NCBI GenBank assembly: GCA_964458015.1
Contig: CAYWGR010000158.1
Location: 1-13,571, forward strand
Length of the DNA: 13,571 bases
Source: CAYWGR01 sp964458015
GTDB taxonomy: Bacteria; Planctomycetota; Planctomycetia; Pirellulales; Thermoguttaceae
Direction: 5' to 3'
The position numbers and the translations under genes were made by a program. The notes under the pieces were generated by a model. It searched no databases, was not told the origin of the DNA, and saw nothing but the letters and a program-made list of their open reading frames with translations. Below are positions 6,438 through 13,571 of the stretch, piece after piece. Every line of letters starts with the position of its first letter. Position 1 is the stretch's first letter.

Positions 6438-6560
6438 TAATTTGAAACTGCGCGATATCTAGCCCAACGGGCTTACGGAAGATAGCCCAGGGTTGCCGCG
6501 CCGAGCGGCTACCCTGGGAAACGTGGGATATCATGCAATGAACCCTGCAAGGGTTCCGTA
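6438..6560. repeat. 123-bp dispersed hairpin repeat, copy 1
   Basis: Same length as copy 2 at 10530-10652, with 115 of 123 bases identical by eye and no gaps. It contains three hairpins: AGCCC-AAC-GGGCT (6461-6473); CCCAGGGT (6486-6493) with ACCCTGGG (6511-6518), enclosing CCGC/GCGG; and AACCCT-GCA-AGGGTT (6541-6555). Stem preservation suggests the fold, rather than a protein, is what is kept. I recall similar intergenic hairpin elements in planctomycete genomes. It shows no transposase and no target-site duplication. Confidence 0.85.
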
Positions 6561-6734
6561 TCCTGCTGATTGCGTGAATTAGCGTCTATCAGTGACGATT
6601 AGTGTTCCGCAACTCCCTTCTGTCTCCCCTAGATGGAGGTTCCTTTCTTAAGTTGGTTCGTAGGGGCGTTTTTTCGGCCCGCCCTTCCCCCTTTCAAACT
6701 ACGAGAGTACAAAAGCAGGTTGCCTCTTTTTTGC

Positions 6735-6762
6735 TTGCATATCGGCCTTTTGGCGGTATGAT
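6735..6762 (+). promoter_or_regulatory. Possible promoter of the histidine kinase
   Basis: TTGCAT (6735-6740), a 16-base spacer, then TATGAT (6757-6762). The -10 matches consensus at 5 of 6 positions and the -35 at only 3. It would give a leader of about 90 bases before ATG 6858. Confidence 0.3.
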
Positions 6763-6857
6763 GACTCCTGGTAAGATTGGATCCACAACGAAGTTGCCGA
6801 ACCAGCAGGCAGCCAGTCTTGCCGCTTTTCGCTATTCTTACAACTTTGGAATCGCGC

Positions 6858-8897
6858 ATGAATCCTGCTGAAAATGCTGATAGCGCATTGCGGGAACGTG
6901 AAGAGATCTACCGTTCCATGGTCGATCAGGCTGCCGACAGCATTGTCCTGATTGATGTGGAAACCCTTCGATTCGTCGAGTTTAACGATACCGCCTGCCG
7001 GGGGCTGGGCTATACGCGCGACGAATTCGCCGCCCTGCGGCTTCCCGAGATCCAAGCCAAGCTTGACCCCGCGGAAATACCGGCGCGTGTTGCCGACCTG
7101 GTGAAGATTGGCAGTGCAACTTTCGAAAACCTGCACCGTGGCAAAAACGGCGAGGTCCGGCACTGCCGCGTCAGTAACCGGCTGGTCAAGGTGCGTGGGC
7201 GAGACTGCTTGGCCGCGGTTTGGGTCGATACCACCGAGCTCAAGCGGGCTGAAGCCCGACTACGCGACCTCAACCGTGACCTGCAATTGACGGTTGCCGA
7301 ACTCGAAACGATCCTGAACACCGTTCCCATCGGCATTGCCACTTCCGACGCGGCGGATTGCAAGGACATCCGCTATAATTCCGTGTTCGCCGACATGCTG
7401 GGCATTCCGGAAAAGGGGAATTGTGCCAAACGAGCGCCGCCGGAGCATCGTTTCGGCAGTTTTCAGCTCATGAAAGACGGCCGGGAACTTGCCCCGGAAG
7501 AACTGCCTATGGAACTGGCCGCCGCCAGCGGCGTCGTCGTTCGCAATGCTGAATTCGATGTCGTTCGTGCGGATGAGGCTGTCGCGCATCTATGCGGCAA
7601 TGCCGCGCCTCTGTTTGATGAACAAGGTCGCACACGCGGCGCCATCGGGGCTTTTTGGGATATCAGCGATCGAAAAAGCATCGAGCAGGCGATGGTCAAA
7701 GCCCGCGAGGCCGCCGAATCCGCCAGTTGTGCCAAAAGCGAGTTTCTGGCCAATATGAGCCATGAAATCCGCACGCCGATGACCGCCATCCTCGGATTTG
7801 CCGATCTGCTGACGCATCCCGATCTCACCGTCGACGAGCAAAACGAGTATGTGCAGGGAATTCGGCGCAACGGAGCGGCGCTGTTGAACCTGATCAACGA
7901 TATTCTCGACCTCTCGCGGATCGAATCTGACAAGTTGACGCCGCAAAAAAAGCATTGTGCATTGCGGCCGTTGATCGACGATGTCGCGGCAACCGCCAAA
8001 ATGTCGGCCGAAGCCAAGGGGTTAAGCCTGGCGGTAGACTATGAATCGCCCTTGCCCGAAACAATCTACACCGATCCGCCGCGTCTGCGTCAGATTTTGA
8101 TGAATCTCATTGGCAATGCGATCAAGTTCACGCAACACGGCGGTGTTCGCATCGCATTGCAAAGTACGAACTGCGAAGATGGGACGATGCGAATGCACTT
8201 TGCCATCTCCGACACGGGATGCGGCATTCCCGCCGATGTGATCGGCAAACTCTTTCAGCCCTTTACGCAAGGCGATGCATCGCTGAGCCGCCGCTACGGC
8301 GGAGCCGGCCTGGGGTTGAGCATTTCCAAACGTTTGGCCGAAGCCTTGGGCGGTGACATCGACGTAATAAGCACGTGGGGGCAAGGCAGCACGTTTACCC
8401 TGCGACTCGATGCCGGTACAAAGGAGAACATTGCCCCCGTGTCTTTGCCCGCAGGCTTTGCGCCGCCGCCATCATTGCAGCAAAACGCCGTGATTTCCGG
8501 CCGTGTGCTACTAGTCGAAGACGACGTCAACCTCCAGCAACTTCTTCTCCTTTTCCTGTGCAAAATGAACCTAGAGGTAGATGTGGCGAAGAACGGTTTG
8601 GAAGCCTGCGAAAGTGCCGAAGTGTCGCAGCGGGAAGGGAGGCCCTACGACCTGATTCTCATGGATATCCAAATGCCCGAGATGAACGGCTTCGAGGCCA
8701 CTCGTGAGCTGCGTCGTCGCGGTTGGAAGGGGTGGATCGTGGCCCTAACCGCCCATGCCATGTCGGGCGACCGCGAAAAATGCCTCGCCGCAGGATGCGA
8801 TGACTATATCGCCAAACCCGATGCCATCTCAGGTTTGAAGGGTTTGCTCACGCGATATCTTGGGAAAAAGAGATTGCCGGAAAGTTATTGCGGATAA
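6858..8897 (+). CDS. Soluble PAS-PAS hybrid sensor histidine kinase
   Basis: Cytoplasmic signalling kinase that autophosphorylates on His and passes the phosphate to its own receiver domain. Of 679 aa: PAS 1 about 15-128, ending in the typical DTTELKRAE linker; PAS 2 about 147-275, ending in DISDRK; HisKA about 290-358 with SHEIRTP (His302); and HATPase_c about 400-517 with the N box (Asn420), DTGCGIP (452-457) and GGAGLGLSI (481-489). The receiver spans about 548-668, with Glu554/Asp555, phospho-acceptor Asp603 in LMDIQMP, Thr631 and Lys653. All catalytic residues are present and there is no transmembrane segment. I use ATG 6858; an upstream in-frame TTG at 6777 would add 27 unlikely residues. 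There is no strong ribosome binding site (GGA at 6848). No HPt domain or output regulator is adjacent, so the target must be elsewhere. Confidence 0.93.
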   Translation: MNPAENADSALREREEIYRSMVDQAADSIVLIDVETLRFVEFNDTACRGLGYTRDEFAALRLPEIQAKLDPAEIPARVADLVKIGSATFENLHRGKNGEVRHCRVSNRLVKVRGRDCLAAVWVDTTELKRAEARLRDLNRDLQLTVAELETILNTVPIGIATSDAADCKDIRYNSVFADMLGIPEKGNCAKRAPPEHRFGSFQLMKDGRELAPEELPMELAAASGVVVRNAEFDVVRADEAVAHLCGNAAPLFDEQGRTRGAIGAFWDISDRKSIEQAMVKAREAAESASCAKSEFLANMSHEIRTPMTAILGFADLLTHPDLTVDEQNEYVQGIRRNGAALLNLINDILDLSRIESDKLTPQKKHCALRPLIDDVAATAKMSAEAKGLSLAVDYESPLPETIYTDPPRLRQILMNLIGNAIKFTQHGGVRIALQSTNCEDGTMRMHFAISDTGCGIPADVIGKLFQPFTQGDASLSRRYGGAGLGLSISKRLAEALGGDIDVISTWGQGSTFTLRLDAGTKENIAPVSLPAGFAPPPSLQQNAVISGRVLLVEDDVNLQQLLLLFLCKMNLEVDVAKNGLEACESAEVSQREGRPYDLILMDIQMPEMNGFEATRELRRRGWKGWIVALTAHAMSGDREKCLAAGCDDYIAKPDAISGLKGLLTRYLGKKRLPESYCG

Positions 8898-9006
8898 ACG
8901 GTTAGTGCCGTTCTCAAAAAAACGCTGCGTTATAAATTTGTGCGATTCCCGCCTTGGCGCTTTGATGGGATGATATTGCCTTGTTTTGCCATGAATGGAG
9001 GAAACC

Positions 9007-9591
9007 ATGCGAGCGATGAATTTTGCGTTGGTCCTGCTTCTACCATTGGGCGGTTGGGCCGCAAGTTCCGCCGCCAAAGCCGAGGGCGCCGACGCCGGAA
9101 AGGCCGAATCGGCCAAAATTCGCGTTGGAACGTTCGATTCGCGCGCCGTGGCGGTCGCCTTTTTCAACTCGGAAATGCGCCGCCAACGTACCCAACGGAT
9201 GATCGACGAATATCAGAAGGCGAAAACCGCCAACGATCAGAAAAAAATTAAAGAATTTGAAGCAATACGCCGGGCCAACGAGCAGCAAATCCACCGGCAA
9301 GGTTTCAGCACGGCCTCGGTAGCCAATATCCTGGCCGAGATCAAAGACCAATTGCCCGGCATCGCAAAAGAAGCCGGCGTCGATCTCATCGTTTCCAAAT
9401 GGGAGATTGCCTACCAAAGCGAATCGGCCGAATTCGTCGATGTAACCGGCCTGCTCATCAAACCCTTTCAGCCCGACAAAAAAGTCCTCGGCTGGATCAC
9501 CGATCTCCAAAAGAGAAAGCCCATCCCCCTGCAAGACCTTGAAAACGAACTGAAAGGGCATTTTGAAGAACCGTCGCACAACGAGAAATAG
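9007..9591 (+). CDS. Exported protein, Skp/OmpH-like in layout, unknown function
   Basis: I use ATG 9007 (194 aa), with GGAGG ending 5 bases upstream. The ATG at 8995 overlaps that site, and ATG 9016 is a further alternative. A signal peptide covers about 1-24 (hydrophobic MNFALVLLLPLGGWAASSAAKA). The mature part opens with KIRVGTFDSRAVAVAFFNS, like the first strand of Skp/OmpH-type proteins, then a charged helical stretch (about 56-98, rich in Arg, Lys, Gln and Glu) and a beta-strand-bearing half (VDLIVSKWEIAY, FVDVTGLLI). I recall similar conserved hypothetical proteins in Planctomycetes and Bacteroidetes. Skp itself is a periplasmic chaperone of outer-membrane proteins, but I do not claim that role here. 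It follows the kinase by 109 bp and has no obvious operon partner. Confidence 0.75.
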   Translation: MRAMNFALVLLLPLGGWAASSAAKAEGADAGKAESAKIRVGTFDSRAVAVAFFNSEMRRQRTQRMIDEYQKAKTANDQKKIKEFEAIRRANEQQIHRQGFSTASVANILAEIKDQLPGIAKEAGVDLIVSKWEIAYQSESAEFVDVTGLLIKPFQPDKKVLGWITDLQKRKPIPLQDLENELKGHFEEPSHNEK

Positions 9592-9647
9592 GACCGATTG
9601 CTCTTCCTAAACCGGCTTTCCTGATTTGTCTACTCTGGCTGCTGATC

Positions 9648-10415
9648 ATGACTGTAAAAGACTCTTGGCGACCGGCAATGTACGGAGGTTTTGCCGGGAT
9701 ACTCGTCGGGTCTCTGTTGATGATCCAAGGTTGGACCTCTCCGCAGCCCGGGCTGTGTGCCCTTCAGTTCGCCGCAGTTCTTGGGGGTGGGATCGGCTCA
9801 GGGCTCATCCTGGCCTATGGACCAGTTCGTACCATTGCCTGGGTTTTTGGCACGAACCGTTGTGATGCTTCACGAAAAGACATCGCCAAGAGAGCTGCGT
9901 TTGGGTTTCTCGTTGCATGTTTGGGCGCTGCCTTGTTTGCCGCGTTAGGGAGACCTGAATTCCGGCTCGTCATTTTGATGATCGCTTGGTTTATTTTCCT
10001 TCTCCTGATCCTCATGGCTGCCGGGCCGAGGGTTTGCGATAAGCCAAAGAAACGATGGTGTGTAACAGCTTGCGAGACCTTGGCGGCCATGTACGGCCCG
10101 TTTGTCGTGGCAACCGTCCACACGTGGTTGTACGACGGCCACAATACATGGTTATGTTTTGATTTTTGGAAATTTGTCGCGGTAGTTCCGGGCGGTGCTC
10201 TTGTGGAGCTTGCATCGGCGGCAATTCGGCATCAACACCCCAATCTTTCGCAAACCATGATGTTCCTAGTCTCAGGACTGTTGTCCCTAGTAATGGTGGT
10301 TGGCATCACGTGGTTATCAGTCATTGCCCGGTGGATGCGATGGCTTTTATTGCCCACGGTTGGCATCCTATGCGCCTATGCAGCAATTGTGATGGATGCG
10401 GTAATGCGGATGTAA
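9648..10415 (+). CDS. Multipass membrane protein, unknown function
   Basis: The 255-aa protein has six strong hydrophobic stretches at about 11-28, 38-57, 83-100, 106-125, 203-225 and 232-250, plus weaker ones near 144-161 and 172-189, so six to eight membrane helices are likely. Short basic loops (DKPKKRW at 131-137, SRKDIAKR at 75-82) hint at cytoplasmic sides. I see no transporter signature, enzyme motif or conserved charged residue within a helix that would give a function. ATG 9648 has no good ribosome binding site; ATG 9678 (MYGGFAG) would start right at the first helix. It ends 15 bp before the 27-bp tandem array and lies between the two copies of the 123-bp repeat. Confidence 0.7.
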   Translation: MTVKDSWRPAMYGGFAGILVGSLLMIQGWTSPQPGLCALQFAAVLGGGIGSGLILAYGPVRTIAWVFGTNRCDASRKDIAKRAAFGFLVACLGAALFAALGRPEFRLVILMIAWFIFLLLILMAAGPRVCDKPKKRWCVTACETLAAMYGPFVVATVHTWLYDGHNTWLCFDFWKFVAVVPGGALVELASAAIRHQHPNLSQTMMFLVSGLLSLVMVVGITWLSVIARWMRWLLLPTVGILCAYAAIVMDAVMRM

Positions 10416-10430
10416 TGCCAATCCAAATGA

Positions 10431-10552
10431 AAACTGCGCGACATATCCCAATATGAAAAACTGCGCGACATATCCCAATATGAAAAACTGCGCGACATAT
10501 CCCAATATGAAAAACTGCGCGACATATCCTAATTTGAAACTGCGCGACATAT
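10431..10552. repeat. 27-bp tandem array, about 4.6 copies
   Basis: Units start at 10431, 10458, 10485, 10512 and 10537, each beginning AAACTGCGCGACATAT. The first three are identical over 27 bp, the fourth is 25 bp with changes, and the fifth is partial and runs into the dispersed repeat. Each full unit contains CATAT-CCCA-ATATG, a small inverted repeat. There are no spacers, so it is not a CRISPR array. The shared start matches the left end of the 123-bp repeat, so the array looks like an expansion of that end. Confidence 0.9.
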
Positions 10553-10652
10553 AGCCCAACGGGCTAACGGAAGATAGACCAGGGTTGCCGCGCTGAGCGG
10601 CTACCCTGGGGAACGTGGGATTTCATGCAATGAACCCTGAAAGGGTTCCGTA
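10530..10652. repeat. 123-bp dispersed hairpin repeat, copy 2
   Basis: Collinear with copy 1 (6438-6560), with eight substitutions and no gaps. The AGCCC/GGGCT, CCAGGGT/ACCCTGG and ACCCT/AGGGT stems are kept. A single change (C to A) trims the outermost pair of the middle stem. Its left end overlaps the tandem array. Confidence 0.85.
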
Positions 10653-10654
10653 AT

Positions 10655-10695
10655 CTTGTAGGTCAGTCTTGTAGGTCAGGTACTCCGTACCTGAC
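10655..10695. repeat. GTAGGTCAG direct repeat with hairpin
   Basis: CTTGTAGGTCAG occurs twice (10655-10666 and 10668-10679). The second copy runs into a perfect 9-bp hairpin, GTCAGGTAC-TCC-GTACCTGAC (10675-10695). A decayed relative follows the RT gene at 5814. It directly abuts the 123-bp repeat, so the two may travel together. Confidence 0.7.
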
Positions 10696-10781
10696 AATAA
10701 TGCACCTTCCCAACTCGTACCCACCCCCACCCCTCCCGCCTTTTGGGCGAGGGGGGACGAAAAGGCTCCGTGCCCAGGGTC

Positions 10782-10811
10782 TTGTCAGTTAGGGCCCAAA
10801 AATCGTATGAT
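10782..10811 (+). promoter_or_regulatory. Probable sigma70-type promoter of ahcY
   Basis: TTGTCA (10782-10787), an 18-base spacer, then TATGAT (10806-10811); both hexamers match consensus at 5 of 6 positions. A perfect TATAAT also lies at 10831-10836 but lacks a good -35. The leader would be about 50-65 bases. It shows no SAH-riboswitch-like pattern. Confidence 0.5.
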
Positions 10812-10883
10812 GGCCTCTTTCTTGGTGGCTTATAATTTAGTGTTTAATCTTGTTGATCGAGCTTTTCGTCGAAGGAGTCGGCC

Positions 10884-12200
<1,317 letters not shown>

Positions 12201-12207
12201 ATCAAAA

Positions 12208-12291
12208 GGGATTTGGGATTGGAGATTTGGGATTAGAAACAATACGTTCTGATCCGGACCTCTAATCCCTAATCCCCAATCCCTAATCCCT
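12208..12291. repeat. Heptad-based inverted repeat between ahcY and DUF1015
   Basis: The left arm (12208-12236) is about four GGGATTN heptads. The right arm (12262-12291) is the same on the other strand, with 26 of 29 positions complementary and a 25-base loop. The arms could form a long hairpin in RNA. Each arm also has runs of two to three G (left on plus, right on minus) at 7-base spacing, which could form G-quadruplexes. It starts 7 bp after the ahcY stop and ends 9 bp before the next ATG. Only a short T stretch follows, so a terminator role is uncertain. Confidence 0.85.
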
Positions 12292-12300
12292 CTTTACCAC

Positions 12301-13571
12301 CATGCCCGAAATTCAAGCCTTTCGTGGAATCCGTTACAACCTTGGTCGCGTAGGCTCGCTGAGCAACGTGGTCACACCGCCTTACGACGTGATCGGGCCG
12401 GAGCTTCAGGACAAGTTCTACGACAAACACCCGAACAGCTTCATCCGAATCGACCTGAACAAGATCGAGCCGGGCGACGACGACGAGAAGAACAACCGCT
12501 ACACCCGCGCAGCCAAGATCTACAAGGAGTGGCGCGACGACGGCGTTCTGATCACCGAGGCCGATCCAGCCATCTATGTCTACCATCAGGAGTTCACCTA
12601 CGCCGGTACGTCCTACATTCGTCGTGGGTTCATGGCTCGACAGCGCGTAACCAAGTTCGGCGAAGGTCAGGTGTTCCCGCATGAAGAAACGCTGCCGGCC
12701 GCCAAGGTCGATCGGCTCATGCTGACCGTCGTGACCAAGGCGAACCTGAGCCCGATTTTCGGCCTGTATCCCGACTCCGATTGCTCGGCCCAGGCGTTGT
12801 TAGACGCCGCGGTGGCCAATCAGACACCGCTCGTGGCCGCCGACCACTTGGACGTAGTCCACCGTCTCTGGCCGGTGACCGACGTGGCCACGATTGCCAA
12901 GCTTTCGGCCATCATGGGCCCCAAACCGATCTTCATCGCCGACGGCCACCATCGCTACGAGACCGCCTGCAACTACCGCGATCAGATCTACGATAGCGGC
13001 TTCCTCTCGCCCGAGCATCCGGCCAACTACACGCTGATGATGTGCGTGGCGATGGACGATCCAGGCTTGATCGTCATGCCGACGCACCGGCTGTTCAGTG
13101 GCGTTCCCGAATTGTCCACCTACGAATTGGCCGCCAAGCTGTCGCCGTATTTCACAACCCGGCCTGCCGGCGAAGATCCGGAATCGGCCCGCACCGTCTG
13201 GGAAGACATCGAGACGGGCGGCCGTCAAGGCGTGATCGGGCTCTACACCCAAAAAGACGACCGCTGGCTAATCGCCACGCTGACCGACGCCGGCCGAGCC
13301 CGCATGGCCGAAGTTGCCCCGGAACACAGCGAAGCATGGCGGGCGCTGGGCGTCAGCTTGCTGCACCGCCTGATTATCGAGGATCTATTAGGCTGCAAAG
13401 ATCTGCCGAAGCCGGGCTATGTGCATCTCATCGAAGAAGTTGTCGAGGGACTGCAAAGCGGCACCTATCCCCTGGGCGCGGTCGTCATGCCCGCCACGGT
13501 CGAAGACGTCCGCACGATCAGCATGAGCGGCGAACGTATGCCCGCTAAGAGCACATATTTCTATCCCAAGA
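12301..13571 (+). CDS. DUF1015 family protein, truncated by the window end
   Basis: The frame is open from ATG 12301 to the window edge, giving 423 codons. The product has the hallmarks of DUF1015: the N-terminal MPEIQAFRGIRYN, TPPYDVI (25-31), FPHEET (125-130), IADGHHRYETA (212-222) and the C-terminal ERMPAKSTYFYPK (411-423). Family members usually end 10-20 residues after this last block, so almost the whole gene is present. The function is unestablished. The conserved GHHRYE and HEET blocks look like a catalytic or metal site, and I recall the family near serine-biosynthesis genes (serA) in bacteria; both points are inference. There is no Shine-Dalgarno sequence, since the heptad inverted repeat fills the leader, but the start fits the family N-terminus. 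Confidence 0.9.

Larger units (their letters stand above)
6292..6857. other. 566-bp spacer with repeats before the kinase gene
   Basis: This holds a terminator-like hairpin (6393-6422), one copy of the 123-bp dispersed repeat (6438-6560) and a possible kinase promoter (6735-6762). Short hairpins also occur near 6317-6331 (GTGC/GCAC) and 6341-6360 (CCACG/CGTGG). I saw no convincing gene. Confidence 0.6.
10416..10883. other. 468-bp repeat-filled spacer before ahcY
   Basis: From left to right: the 27-bp tandem array, the second copy of the 123-bp repeat, the GTAGGTCAG hairpin, and a C-rich stretch that can fold imperfectly (CCCCTCCCGCC with GGGCGAGGGG, about 10730-10754). The ahcY promoter and leader follow. 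I found no gene in it. Confidence 0.7.

Noticed and set aside
6777..6857. Longer kinase start at TTG 6777
   Set aside because: It adds 27 residues unlike a PAS N-terminus and overlaps the promoter-to-leader region; ATG 6858 gives a normal start.
10431..10552. CRISPR array
   Set aside because: The 27-bp units are directly adjacent with no unique spacers, and no cas gene is in the window.
10812..10883. SAH riboswitch upstream of ahcY
   Set aside because: The short leader lacks the conserved SAH-aptamer blocks I know; only a promoter and ribosome binding site are visible.

Overview
The window looks like chromosomal DNA from a planctomycete, probably of the Pirellulales type. This rests on family resemblance, not a database search. 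The grounds are a secreted multidomain fucosidase, a DUF1015 gene directly after ahcY, a Skp/OmpH-like exported protein, and long intergenic spaces filled with hairpin repeats. Most genes are GC-rich; the reverse transcriptase (RT) gene is clearly poorer in GC.

Layout. Positions 1-198 hold the 3' end of a HAD-family hydrolase. It converges on a minus-strand gene (235-2424) for an exported GH29 alpha-L-fucosidase fused to an F5/8-type C domain and a GH16-like domain. A plus-strand tRNA-Ala(GGC) follows, with a promoter and an intrinsic terminator (2532-2740). The next kilobase has no certain gene. It holds perfect short hairpin repeats, several low-confidence small ORFs and two hairpins just before the RT gene. 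The RT (3713-5806, 697 aa) combines an RT core with an intact YVDD box, a long helical region and a C-terminal segment with an Rx6H motif like HEPN ribonucleases. That layout recalls AbiA-type and related defence RTs. Right after it (5922-6104) is a run of nested inverted repeats ending in T6, a candidate structured RNA or attenuator, and then a 56-aa ORF with a good ribosome binding site (6121-6291).

The right half is more ordinary. It holds a soluble PAS-PAS hybrid histidine kinase (6858-8897), an exported protein with weak Skp/OmpH resemblance (9007-9591), an unknown multipass membrane protein (9648-10415), adenosylhomocysteinase ahcY (10884-12200) with a good sigma70-type promoter, and a DUF1015 protein cut by the window end (12301-13571).

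Two copies of a 123-bp dispersed repeat (6438-6560 and 10530-10652, about 94% identical by eye) flank the kinase-to-membrane-protein block. The second copy carries a 27-bp tandem array grown from its left end. A heptad-based inverted repeat separates ahcY from the DUF1015 gene. The most interesting part is 2741-6291: an apparently acquired RT locus beside a tRNA gene, with structured non-coding DNA on both sides and no recognisable partner gene.
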